This document shows, in pieces, positions 49,500 through 61,986 of a stretch of DNA of 64,000 nt. Made by a program: the position numbers and the translations under genes. The stretch is taken from the NCBI GenBank assembly GCA_964058845.1, contig CAXKVR010000239.1:34137-98136 (forward strand). The letters run 5' to 3'. The stretch comes from Carex sylvatica. Taxonomy: Eukaryota; Streptophyta; Magnoliopsida; Poales; Cyperaceae. Positions within the stretch are counted from its first letter, which is position 1, and each line of letters begins with the position of its first letter. The notes beneath the pieces are model-generated. The model was not told the origin of the DNA, did not search any database, and saw only the letters and a list, made by a program, of their open reading frames with translations.

Positions 49500-50400
49500 C
49501 AATTCAACTGTATAAAACAAAAACACAAATTATAGAAAAGTCTGATTATCTGACAGTGACAATTCAAAATTTCAAATTGAATTGCACGATAGTTCAGATC
49601 GAATCGGAATTTTGAAATCGAATATCAATACATTTGTTACGATAAATTCTCTTTATATCTTTCTATTTGCCTTTATTCTCTCTTAATTTTTTTATTATTT
49701 GAATCTTTTTCTCCGAAGAGAGAGAAACGGAGATACAGAGGGGTTCTTTCATTTCTTAAATTAATAATTATGTTTCCAAAACAAAAGGGTATACAACGAA
49801 AAGGCATGAAGAAAAATCAGAAAAGAGAGGAAAAGCGGAAAATTAAGAGTGACAAATTGGAAAACAAATAAGATGACATCAAAGGAAATTGATCCAGCAT
49901 CTTCTTTTATTTAACAGAGATATTTATTTTTATGCATTTTGTCAAACGTGAAAATTTATTTATTATCATTTATTATTTTTTAAGAGGCACTATAGTTTTT
50001 ATTATTTTAAAAATAAACTATTATCAAAAGAAGTATAATTTTATTTATTATAAAGCCCTTGTTAGTATAAAAAAAATAATGACTCAATTTTTCGGGATGT
50101 TACATAACTACAGATTTACTATTAATTTTCATATCTTTGTTTGAGGCCTCTGCCATGTAAATATCTGTAAACAATTTTTTCTTTATTAATGAAAATCGTT
50201 GTTGAGCTATCTGCCGATGCACTTACATTAAAAAAAAAAATAGTATTACATATGTATATATATACGCTATGATAATATGACTCACAATAAGAGATCAAGG
50301 CGACTTACGTACTTTTTTTGTCAACGCGAAGTATTTTTTTCATTATAAATATGGCTATAATTTATTCCAATGATTTGACTATATTTACATAGTATAGAGT
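49500..50400. other. intergenic, no gene seen
   Basis: AT-rich; the short frame at 49932-50144 has low-complexity composition and no recognisable features. Confidence 0.45.
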
Positions 50401-50406
50401 CCGGCT

Positions 50407-50826
50407 AGTATAATATCGGTGTCATGTAACACTAACTTCAAAATTAAATAAATACACTTTAAACAATTAATTCAAACCGTTCAAACCAATTTACTTTATT
50501 TATGAGTGATGCATTTACATACAATTTTTTATTTATTTATATTTTTGAGTTATTTTTATATCAAATGAAGTGGTAAAAATATTGAAAAATAAATGTATTA
50601 AAATTAACTTAAAAATTCACACATTTGACCGCTTGACTTGATACTAAATAAATTCAAAAAATTATAAATTTTGATGTAAACGCACAACTAATGAAGTAAA
50701 TCGGTTTGAATGATTTGATTTCATCGTTTGAAGTTGATTCAATAGATTTTGAAATTGATGTTATATAGGCTGAAATGACACTGATGTTATACTAGCCATA
50801 CTTGATGTTATACTAGCCATACTCCA
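50407..50826. mobile_element. CTAGTATAACATC-family MITE, copy 2, with a duplicated right end
   Basis: Left end GGCTAGTATAATATCGGTGT pairs with GACACTGATGTTATACTAGCC on the right (split here only by the length rule). The right terminal 23 bases GATGTTATACTAGCCATACT are repeated in tandem at about 50781-50826. Confidence 0.75.
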
Positions 50827-51206
50827 TAGTATACTACTAATTATTTCTGTTGCATGCCTACTACTTTTATATATCATTTTTATTTTAGAACTTTCTACTA
50901 TTTATGGTAGTGTACGTACATGGTATCATCAAAGGTAAAATATTGACAGTATGGTTTTGGCTTTATGTAGTGCACAAAAAATGGAATAAAAAATAAAACA
51001 TTGATAACTCGTGCGCGCATTGCACGAAACCAAAACAACTTTGACATTATCTTTACTCATCGTTAATTAGTTTATGAGGAGACATCAAAATATTATAAAG
51101 AGACTTAACTTTATATATTTACACTCTTAGAAAATAATACATTATTCATTGGATAAATAAAAAGTTAACATAAAATACTGCTACAAGATCAGGCACTTGT
51201 AAGTAC

Positions 51207-52030
51207 TGCTAGTAGTATGACATAGTGTCATTTTAATTAGCTTATATACTACAAATTCTAAAATTTATCGAATAGACTTCGAATGATAAAACCAAACCGT
51301 TCAAATTGATCTACTTCATTAGTTGCGTGTTTATATACATAACTTATAACTTTTCAAATTTATTTAGTATCAAATGAAGCGGACCTTTAAATTAATTTTA
51401 ATGCATTTATTTTTGAACACTATTGACCTCTTGACTTAATATTAAGATAACTCAGAAAAATAAAAAAATTGCATGTAAAAACATCACTGATAAAGTAAAT
51501 TAATTTGAACGGTTTTAATTAGTCATTTAAAATTTATCCTATTAATTTTAAGAGTAGAACTAGGGTGTTCTTAATTAAGTTCACCAAGCCTCTTGGTGAA
51601 CACAAGTCTAAAACCCGTCAAATCGGCTTTAAATGACGAACTCGAACTGTTGAAACCCGCATACCTTACGAGTGATGCGTCTATATATACATTTTTTAAG
51701 CATTCGAATTAATTTAGTATAAAGTCAATCAGTCAAAATTAGAAGGTTAATAAATTAACTCTTTTTACATTTATTTTTTGAACGTTTTTTGACCGATTGA
51801 TTTATACTAAATTAATTCAAATGTTTTAAAATTTCACATGTAGACACATCACTCGTAAGGTAGGTGAGTTTCAACGGTTCGAATTCGACATTTAAAGCCG
51901 ATTTGACAGATTTTATACTTAGTTCACCAAAAAACTTAGTAAATTTAAGAACAACCTAATTTTACTCTAATTTTAAAATTAATATCATATAACACTAACT
52001 CTAATTTTAAAATTAATATCATATAACACT
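51207..52030. mobile_element. CTAGTATAACATC-family MITE, copy 3, split by another MITE
   Basis: Left arm (51207-51550) and right remnant (51977-52030) belong to the same family as 27705 and 50407. The right end holds a tandem repeat of ATATCATATAACACT (about 51985 and 52015). Confidence 0.6.
51552..51967. mobile_element. GAGTAGAACT-family MITE, copy 3, nested, perfect 9-bp TSD
   Basis: Ends GAGTAGAACTAGGGTG and ACCTAATTTTACTC are inverted, flanked by TAATTTTAA at 51543-51551 and 51968-51976. Arms pair almost throughout. Confidence 0.88.
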
Positions 52031-52896
52031 GCTAACTGCCGATTCTCTTTTTATTACTAAAACAAAAAAAGGACGCAAACACTTGAAACACAGAAAAAAT
52101 ATCGAACTTGACTTCTACACAGTAACATACATGTTGCTTTTTGAGCATTGTTGCAAAAAAAGAGAGGCCTGGAGAGAGAATGTGTACTGTGTATAATGGA
52201 TATGTCCAGTCCTCATGCCTGGAGAGAACGCCAGTACTGAAACATATAAACTGTCCGGACACTGAATTTAAAATTCAATATTGAATGTATTTCGTATAGT
52301 GCGCCAGAATCAGATGTCCGTGTACACTCTACACAAAGTCACGACTGACATCAGAAATAAAAAATAATACCAATGACCGTACAGATATTTCACTGTCCCT
52401 CCTCTCCACTAATTTTTAATTTTTTCTCCTGTCACGTCATCTTTTTACCGCACTGTCAACTTTTCTCCTATTTGCACAGCCTCCTTCACAGTGATTCTCC
52501 TATTCTTTCTCAATCATCCCCCCTTTTTTAGCTAAAGAAATCAATAGCAATAGCAATAGCACCTGAAGTAAAACTAAAACCAGATGTTTATAATTCTCTC
52601 TTCTCTTCTCCATTGATGCGTGCTGGGTAAACCAAAATTGGTGTCTCAGGACCACATACTTCTCTTAGAATTACTAATTCATTCTCTCCTTCCAATCTGA
52701 CAAAAACCCAGAAAAGGTATCTATTTCCATATCTATATTCTTCTTCAATCTGAATTGGATCTATTTATGGTGCTTTGTTTATCTCTTCAGTATACCATTT
52801 ATATCCAACCTAGCACCAATTCCTAAATTGATCTCTTTGCTTGTTTCCCCACACTTTAAATAAAAGAAAAGAAGAGAGAACACCTTGCCTATTTAC
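52031..52896 (+). promoter_or_regulatory. promoter and 5' leader region of the ALOG gene
   Basis: No other gene is seen. The leader is pyrimidine-rich. AAAAG|GTATCT at 52715 and TCTCTTCAG| at 52790 could bound a 75-bp leader intron. No convincing TATA box was found. Confidence 0.35.
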
Positions 52897-53463
52897 ATGG
52901 ATCTAGTTCCAAATCCAGAAAGCCCTAACTCAGACAACACCAGTGGACACCATCTGTCAGTCACCGTCGCAGCCTCTAGTTCCTCGACCCCTCCTTCTCT
53001 CAGCCGTTACGAATCTCAAAAGCGCCGTGATTGGAACACCTTCGGCCAGTACTTAAAAAACCACAGGCCGCCGCTAAGCTTGGCACGGTGCAGCGGGGCC
53101 CATGTGTTGGAATTCCTCAGGTATCTTGACCAATTTGGCAAAACCAAAGTACACACGCCGGTGTGCCCCTTTTTTGGGCACCCGGCTCCGCCCGCACCAT
53201 GCCCGTGCCCACTACGTCAGGCCTGGGGCAGCTTGGATGCGTTGGTCGGGCGGCTTCGTGCAGCTTACGAAGAGAATGGTGGGAAGCCGGAGAACAATCC
53301 ATTTGGTGCCCGTGCTGTTAGATTGTATTTGCGAGAAGTAAGGGAACACCAAGCAAAGGCAAGGGGAATAAGCTATGAGAAGAAGAAGCGGAAGAAACCA
53401 CCGACAAGAGATCAGACACCGCCACCGGGATCCACTAGTACTCCTGCAACAGCGACATCATAG
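52897..53463 (+). CDS. LSH: ALOG-domain transcription factor (LSH family)
   Basis: A single-exon gene of 188 residues, typical length for LSH proteins. The ALOG domain spans about 37-162, starting [18 protein letters not shown] and ending with [13 protein letters not shown]. It contains the zinc-ribbon insert with H86, C90, H95, C102 and C104. The basic KKKRKK at 162-167 is the family nuclear localisation signal. The N-terminal 36 residues are Ser/Thr-rich and the tail Pro/Thr-rich, both variable in the family. The ATG at 52897 is the first in frame. LSH proteins are small nuclear DNA-binding regulators that control light-dependent growth and organ boundaries; the domain is thought to derive from a tyrosine recombinase of DIRS-type elements. 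LSH1-LSH4 subgroup is likely; which member is not certain. GC content is far higher than its surroundings. Confidence 0.95.
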   Translation: MDLVPNPESPNSDNTSGHHLSVTVAASSSSTPPSLSRYESQKRRDWNTFGQYLKNHRPPLSLARCSGAHVLEFLRYLDQFGKTKVHTPVCPFFGHPAPPAPCPCPLRQAWGSLDALVGRLRAAYEENGGKPENNPFGARAVRLYLREVREHQAKARGISYEKKKRKKPPTRDQTPPPGSTSTPATATS

Positions 53464-53471
53464 CAGAGATA

Positions 53472-53506
53472 GATTGGATTGGATTGGATTGGATTGGATT
53501 GGATTG
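53472..53506 (+). repeat. GATTG pentanucleotide repeat after the ALOG stop
   Basis: About seven copies of GATTG begin 9 bases after the stop codon, within the presumed 3' untranslated region. Confidence 0.85.
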
Positions 53507-55669
53507 TTAGCGTGCGTCTATGAAAGTAATAGGGTACTTTATTCTACTCTTGTTAGTTTCTCAATCTCCATTATTTGTCTTTTGTTATTGTTAGGAGATA
53601 TATTGAGAGATCAGCCATATGAATTCTATAGGTACTAGCTACTAATTTTTAGCAATTTCTATTATCTTTTGCCTTAATTATGTTTTTTTTTTGTTTTGCT
53701 TGGTTTCTCTACTGTTAGGTTATGACTGGTGTTATTTGATTAGTCTGTGGTCTGCTCAAACATTTTGAAATCCTTTCCCAAATTCAAAGTTGAAATCCTT
53801 CTTTTTATTTGGATTTTCTTCATTTTTTTTTTCTGAGTTTTGTCTTTTCTTTTTGCACTGTACAACCTAATAACATCGCTACAATTGGCCGGTGAGTTTG
53901 ATGATGTGAAGTAATTTTAATTATTTTTGCTGAATTTCTTATATATATCTTCTGTTGTTTGGAAATGACAACAATTTATGTCAGCATATATAAACATAAA
54001 CTTGCATTTGAGTTAGTGCTGCATCAATGTTGGTGGTACATTTGTTCAGAATCTATTGTGACCAGTGAAGTGTCCGTTTCGCACATTTATAGGATTCTCT
54101 TTCGTTTCTTTTTATGGTATCAAAAGTAGTGTGTCTTTGAGTTGACAACCATTCCACAGAAAAGTTAGATGTCTCGTGCTTCTGCTCTTAATTATGAAAA
54201 AGAGACGAACCAAAGGTCGCAAGTAGCCAGTAATGCAACTCAGTTATGTTTGTCTCCTTGACCAACTTTGTTTGTTTAGTATTATTGAAAGATAACTTTA
54301 CAGTATTTGATTATTAATAATATAATAAATTTCCTCCATTAGTTGAGTAATGTACATTCCTTGTACAACACAGTTCTTTTTCTTCTTGCGTTTCTTTCTG
54401 AAGTTATTATAAACTAGTTACTGTAGGCTTTGAACTTAAATTGCAAGTAATCTTCCTTATATTTTTTTTCCTTCTAAGACTATTTTGTAGTTAATAAATC
54501 CAATTTCGTTTCCACTTTTGTTGTACTTTTATATAATTCATGTTTTATCATCATAATTTTATTCCTTTTCTCAGCATGTCCTTGCATAATTTTGCCTAAA
54601 TGAAATTCAAGTATATCCAAGGGCCTTTTAAACTGTTCTCTCTAAGAAGAAATAGTTGATAAATGAGTATTAGTAGTTAGTGGGGAAGAAAATGAAACAA
54701 ACTGATGCATTGCGTTACATATTTAGCATGCATATATAGTAGTAAAATTTTAGGATGAGATATATGACTGGAAGATTAAATTAAAGAGAACAGTTTCGAA
54801 GTTTCAATTGGAACAGTATTTATAAAATAGGCTTAATAGTGTAAATATCTTAAATTGTTCTGCGAATTAATTAGGTCAACATAAAATGATAATATTTTGT
54901 GAACAAGTATTCATTCTGAAATTATAATTCATTTTGTTTATCAACCAGTTGTCATGTAGTATAGGCACATTAGCTTTAATCAAAGTTCTAAATTTCTACT
55001 GTACATGCTAATTATAGCTATTGACAACTTCCAATCCAACACTAGGGATATATATTTTATCTAATTTTCAATTACATTTGATTACTTGACCTCGTATAAT
55101 TTATTTAATTTGATCATACAAGTTTTACTTTATTTTATTTCACGCTATCTTTTGGACTAACAATATTCTTTTGACCATTTTCAAGTGGATAAACATGTTC
55201 AATCTAGACATTGAGATTTATTCAAAAAGGTTGGATGGTTGGCTTGAATTTTAATGATATCCTCAAACTGCCATTCTTGTTTGCTTACTATTCATAAGTC
55301 AAACTACACATTGTGATTCTCTTATTATTTCGTACTTAATATTAAAATATACATATATGGCTAGTGTCAGAAATTAGAATCCTTTCTATAATTATTTTTT
55401 ATACATGTTTTCTCTCCTTCAATTTTATTTTTCTGGGGTCGTAACTTTATTACTTCAATTTTATTTGTCCACTAATTTCTGCTTATGTTTAATTAAATTT
55501 GGTGCTGGGCATCTAGATCTTTTTGTACATGTACGTATCTACAGTGGCATTTGCTCTAAAGAGAAGCTGTCTAAGATATCAATATGTTCTGAAAAAATTG
55601 AAGAGGTTAGAATGATTTATAGGATATATAAGTAGATTACAGTATCGAATTGACCAAGAATTGTACTAG

Positions 55670-55702
<33 letters not shown>

Positions 55703-58700
55703 TATATATAGGATCCATCCTTTTTGTCTTTTTCTTCGTATCAATGTTTCTTCTGCATTGGCCTTTTCTAGGTGGTCTTATGCTTACAATTTATTTGGTT
55801 TTACGTTTTATGTAGATTAACATGAAATGAACAAGACTTGTCAGAATGTTAGATGGTACCAGTTGATATTGCACAGTTTTAAAACGCCTGGTACTGAGTG
55901 TAACACTGTCATATGGAATCATTTGAGACGTTACACTCTCATAAATATATGTTATGTAGAATTGTATTTTTTTAGAAAGTAACAAGGCTCGGGCCCTTAT
56001 AATGGGTAAAGATATTGATATATAGCGTTGTTTTGGCATGCAGTTTCATGAACAACACGAGTCACATGCTTTTTTCATGTGACTCTATTAATTGTTGATG
56101 CATTGCATGTGCATGAACCCAAAATAACGCTGTCAAAATCTTTACCACCTACAACCGGTGTCGTTTTATTAACTTTAGTTTTCCTTTGCATATTAGGAAA
56201 AAATATTGGAAGTCAATAATTCATTGGTCAATCACACAACCTCTAGAGAAGTTAATTGTCGTTCTATATTATATCCGACTATAGGAGATTTGCATACAGT
56301 TCATGCTATATATGTAGCATTGATATATATATATTCTAATGTTTTTAAGTATAGTTGTCTCTGCATCCGATAGGACACTAACACTTGTGCCCATTCCGTG
56401 CTCTAATAAATACGAGGGTATATCCATCCATAATATGCATATTTAATTTCCTGAAAATTCTTTCATGTTGTTTTCTTGAATGTTTGAGTCAAGCATATAT
56501 ATATGGGTGTTGTTTTCATGTATTCTAATAGCTATCATGCATTTACCTTGAGCTGATTCCTTATTGATGTGAGTAATAACTTATTAGTAGGGTACGTAAA
56601 GGATGGTGAATAAACAAATAGATAAAATAAAGTAAGGATAATGGTATTTATTTATGACAAATTATCGTTGCAATGTTTTACACGCAACAGTACTTCGAAA
56701 GTGTTTATCCATCAGTTTTTAAATTTTGGTAATTCGAACTTTTCAAAAAACATGCATTTGATTGTTTGTTTTTTACCAGACGTGACAATTCTACAAGTTC
56801 CATTAATTTTCATTCCTTTTTACCACAAGAAAATCCAAAAAAAGTAAAGAAATCGTAGTATTGTGATTTTCCCATAGATGAACTGTAGAAATGTTATGGT
56901 TCCTATAGATATTTCTAAAGAAACCATATCAATGTTACAGTTTCTTTTAATGTATATATAGGAAAACAACTGTAATTTTATTCTTTATATAGAAATTAAT
57001 ATTCAGATTACTAAAAATAAAAAACTTGTATAAATTATACGTATATATGATTTTATAAGTGCTAATTTCCAGTATTATTTTTAATAATCAACAGGAAATT
57101 TAAGGAAAATTAATACTTTGTCAAATAAATAAATAAATAATTTTCGAAGTTATTATTGCTAGTAAATAAGGTATAAACATTATTTTATGAAAAAAGTATG
57201 AATACATATGAGGTATAAACCTAGGTTGCAGATATAAGGTTTACTTATCACGTACTCTTTATTTATTTGTTTTACTGTTTATTTACTGCATCTAGTTAAT
57301 TTTTTTTAATTTTTATTAAAGGACAGCTCATGTTCTTTATTAAATTATATATTACTTTAGAAAGTTTTTCTAAATGCATATAAAATATTAAATAAAATTA
57401 AAAAAAAAATCTAGGTCGGGCTCTGTCTTAAGTAGAGCAAATTATACACGCGCACATACAGACATAAATACACACGCTTGTAACAGTGAAAGTCTTTTAT
57501 TATAACAAAACGACATAGGAAAATAAGCAGGTCCAGTTGCAATTAATCTTAGATCTATTTTTGTCAGAAGTGGGTCATTACTTGCCTCTTCATGAAGCAA
57601 TGAAAGGAAGCAATATAATTTCAAAATATGAATATTTGGATGAAGAAATATCTTTACCTGCTGCTATAATTAATTAATGTTATTTCGATGAATAAATATC
57701 TTTATCTATGTACTAATTTCCTGTGTACTTTGATTTTGGTGGTGTGTACAGTAATACATTTTTAATAATAACATTGAAGGTATACAATAACCAATTATAT
57801 ATTACTCATTAATTTGATCCAACAAAGTTGTATCATTTATGTAAACATGCATGCATAATATTATTAATTGTGGACTGCATCTATTTGTGGTTATTACCAT
57901 TAATTTGAACCAAAGTTTCAGATATATAAGTTGGGATCGATCGATATATATATCATTTAATTTTCTTACTTTAAACAGTATTATAAAAAATAAATATCGA
58001 GATCTTCCTATTTGATTCGTAGACATTCATATTTATTGTTTGAGATAAAATGAGAATCGATTAAGTCTCTCAATTCAGAATATTACAAATACAAAAGACG
58101 CTTGGCTCAACTACTGTCCGGATATAGCTTTTTCTGACATGTATATATGCAGTTACATTTTAAGTAGAAAGATCATTGTATGTTTGACTATGAAAATATA
58201 TGTAATTGCTAGCATTACTAATTTAAAATTAGGCAAACTAAGTTCATACCTACCATTCATGATCTCTTTAACATTTCGATGATGATGTTAGTTCAGTATA
58301 CAGGTACCAGCATATATATATAGCCGTGTCGGTGACACGGTAAAGATGGTTAAATATGTGTACATACATAGTTAAATATACGTATATAGGGGTATAATTC
58401 ACCAATTATATATATGTAGACATGGTAAGCATGTCAAGTACGTATATTATGTTACTTATCTACGAGAGGCCGTATTATGTTGGAAATATTTTGTTATGTA
58501 AGATAAACATAACTTTCTTTTAGCACAAACGAATTCAATAAGCGCAAGCTATTAAATCGTGCAAATGCAAGATATAGGTATTTGACAAAAATGGGAATTC
58601 ATGATTGAAAACGACCTCCCTCCTTGTCCTTTTGGCCTTCGTTCAACGCCAGAAAAGGAATAACATCTCAGCAATTTCCAGTAGCTTCAAGTTAATAACA

Positions 58701-60333
58701 GTCTTTTTCTCTTTCCCGATTTGATTTCAATTTCTTTGTCCCTTTCCGGAGTGTTATTATTTCGTCCCCTCCTCAGACCATACTGCTAAATTCTAGCTCG
58801 GATTTTGATGACGCCTATGATAAATTGAATTAATGAGATTATAATTGAATCTTTTCTGTACCAATCTCGGAAAATGACAAAGTTTTTACATATGGTCATA
58901 TTTGATTGTAGAGTAAAATTAATGATAATTAAATTGCTTACTTCATCTTACTTCTCATATTTTATATCTTATAATTATTTGATAGTTTAAGCATTGATTT
59001 AAATTAATCCATATGAATGAGTAAGATGTTGAAAAATGAACTCATATCTATGTAGGCCCTACATGTGAAGCATAGAGTAAGTTAATCCATCTCAAGAGGT
59101 GAAGCAACTTATTCTAAATTAACTCATCTACCTCTTACTCCTAATTTACTATTGGTTTGGCTTCTTAAAGTAGATAAAAAATGTACTCCACCTCTTCCTC
59201 TACAATCAAACATGGCCAGTAGTATTACATCCCACATATCACTACCTACTGGATGTACAATTACTGTATATCACTATAAGCATACTGCTCCCAGGCATTC
59301 TCATAGTATCATATTCATTAGGTTTACTAATAAACTATAAGCTAAGTCTTGAATGAAGTTTCTATATTATTTTTATATATACAAAATATTTCTCCAAAAT
59401 ATCTCCCCAAAATTCCAGCCAATTGATCGAGAAGGGTATGAAGTTCTAATTATTTTTGTGTAGATTAATTGTAGGTTAATTGAGAAGGAATTGATAAACA
59501 ACTCATCCAATATTCCTTATAAATAGAATAAAAGATATGAATTTATTAAAAAGAACAACTAATTGGGTAAAAGCAGGGGCGAACCCACATGTATCCAAGG
59601 GGACAGTAGCTCTCCTAAATTTAATTTGAACCTTTTATAGAAATATATAGGTCCGGACCGTGAGTTTGCTTCTACTGAAACTTTTTTTGTCCTCCTCTAG
59701 AATTCTAATTTATAATTTGGATTAAATTTTGAATTAAAATTAAAATAAATTCTTCGAATTAATTATGATTGACAATTAGAATTAGAAGTTAGAGATTCAA
59801 AAATTGTAAGCCTGAGTATTAAAAATTATAAGTCAGAATATTATTTTTTTATTTGAATCCGATTTGTTATTTTGTCACTTATTGAGTCAGTTGCTCTAAT
59901 TATTTCTCTTAAGATAGTTTGTCTCTTGAATTTTGTCCAAACACTACATATAAATATATTTTTTCAGAAAATTAATGCAGCTAAATATTTCGTTTTTAAA
60001 AAACATGAGATGTATAAACGTACAAGTCAAGTTTCTAATTTATGAATATATTAATAAAAAAATCTACAAAGTCAATAATGTGACAACAAAAATATTTACA
60101 CCTCTCAATTGACCTACACTCTATGTTACCCTAACACTCATAGAAACTCATCGTACCTGTGTCCGATACGTAACCAACATCGACACGTCTCTGATATGAC
60201 CACGATACGTATCAGATACGTCAAATGGCGTATCAGATGAGCTGGCGTGTCCCAACCATGTTGATACGGTCTCTGATATCGCATTGAAAAGTGCCAATAT
60301 GGCTCGAAACGTCCGATATGAATAGAACACAGC
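53507..60333. other. gene desert, AT-rich, one partial hAT-like element
   Basis: Nearly 7 kb without a supportable gene. It holds an (AC)n microsatellite at 55671-55701 and a partial relative of the 49211 MITE starting CAGGGGCGAACCC at about 59574. A stretch at 60150-60330 is rich in GATACGT / ACGTATC motifs and looks like decayed mobile DNA. No tRNA or other RNA gene was recognised. Confidence 0.5.
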
Positions 60334-61168
60334 TGGACGGACCTATATGTGTCAAAATTTGCTATTTCCCATTTAGTTGAGGGGCTTTGCTATATGTGGT
60401 TAGTTGTCTGAGAGGTGTTTGGAAACGATTGGTCTTTATACAAATAGTTAGCGTGTAAAACTAATTTTTGATCTATTCAAAAAAATTGTACGAGAGATGG
60501 TAGATATAAAATCTGAATTAAAGACCCACAATTAGGGATCGGGATATAATGAACTTGGATCTCCAGCTATGCATCCATGACCGACTGAAAACCCTGATAT
60601 TGCGCCAGACAGAGAGAGAGGGGAGGGCGGGGGGGGGGGGGGGGGGGGGGGGGGGGGATGAGCCTCGATTTGGATAACATGTCAATGCCAGAGAGAGAGG
60701 GGGGCATGAGCCTACACTACTCTTTTCACACTCGTTCTAGACCTTCTCTCTCTCTCTTTATGAAATGCTAGCAGCAGCTGATCTCTTTTTTTTCGCAAAA
60801 CTTGACACATTAATTCTCCCTCTCTCTCTGACATTGAACTGTTATTCAAATCGAGGCTCATTCCCCCCCCCCCCCCCCCCCCCCCCCCTCTCTCTGGCGC
60901 AATTTCAGAGTTTTCAATCGGTCATGGATGCATAGCTGGAGATCCAAGTTCATTATATCCCGATCCCTAATTGTGGGTCTTTAATTCAGATTTTAAATCT
61001 ACCGTTTTTCGTACAATTTTTTTGAATAGATCAAACATTAGTTTTACACGCTAACTATTTGTATAAAGACCAACCATTTCCAAACACCTCTCGGACAACT
61101 AACCACATATAGCAAAGCCCCTCAACTAAATGGGAAATAGCAAATTTTGACACATATAGGTCCGTCCA
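60334..61168. mobile_element. fold-back element with poly-G and poly-C at the arm ends
   Basis: Outer arms (60334-60657 and 60863-61168) are inverted repeats starting TGGACGGACCTATATGTG. Each arm ends inward in a homopolymer: 29 G at 60629-60657 and 26 C at 60863-60888. The loop (60658-60862) contains a second, smaller inverted pair, AGCCTCGATTTGGATAAC and AATCGAGGCT, plus AGAGAGAGA / TCTCTCTCT tracts. No target duplication was found. No coding capacity. Confidence 0.85.
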
Positions 61169-61194
61169 ACCCTTGCTGGCACGTGTCTCAGAAA

Positions 61195-61527
61195 TAAATA
61201 GCCGATCAAACGGTTAGATGTTTAATCTATATTAAAATGTGTTTGGAGACCAAATTTTATATTTTTTTAATTTTTTTTACCATTTATTAAGATAATTTGA
61301 AAATCGCTGTTTTTATTAAAATACTGCACTATTAAAAAATAACGATTTTCAAACCATCTTAATAAATAGTAAAAAAATTCTAAAAATATAAAATTTGGTC
61401 TCCAAGCACATTTTAATATAGATTAAATATCTAACAGTTTGGATCGGCTATTTGGACTTCGAACTAGAGATATGAGCACGAATTAAAACAGCCTGTTCAA
61501 TTCGCGAAGTAGCGTTGCCTTACTCCT

Positions 61528-61530
<3 letters not shown>
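61195..61530. mobile_element. core-sharing fold-back MITE, left end lost
   Basis: Arms with GTGTTTGGAGACCAAATTTTA (61238) and its inverse (61395), the core of the 582-987 family, are present. The right end GTAGCGTTGCCTTACTCC remains, but the left outer end is missing. Confidence 0.6.
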
Positions 61531-61560
<30 letters not shown>

Positions 61561-61564
<4 letters not shown>

Positions 61565-61986
61565 GTTGACTACTATGCTTATATAAGCATATCCCCACAT
61601 ATGCTTATAACTCATTTTTGTATTTTCAATGTCCAAATGGTCGATCTGAACCGTTAGATGTGATCTCTATATTGAAATGTGCTTGGAAACCAATTTTACA
61701 TTTTTCTAAATTTTTTTACTATTTGTTAAGCCAATTTGAAAATCTCTGATCCAACGGTGGCTTCTGATTTTATTGTTTTGTTAAGTCACCGTTGGATCAA
61801 CGATTTTAAAAGTGGCTTAATAAATAGTAAAAAAATTCAGAAAAATAAAAAATTTGGTCTCCAAGCACATTTCAATATATAGATCACATCTAACAGTTCA
61901 GATCGACCATTTGGACATTGGAAACACAAAAATGAGTTATAAGCATATGTGGGGATATGCTTATATAAGCATAGTAGCCAACCTCT
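61561..61986. mobile_element. fold-back MITE, core-sharing family
   Basis: Ends AGAGGTTGACTACTATGC and GCATAGTAGCCAACCTCT are inverted; inner arms hold TGGTCGATCTGAACCGTTAG and its inverse. It lies between (GA)n/(TA)n microsatellites, so the target duplication is masked. Confidence 0.8.

Noticed and set aside
52885..52896. Upstream extension of the ALOG frame
   Set aside because: The codon at 52885 is TTG, not ATG; the first ATG in frame is 52897.
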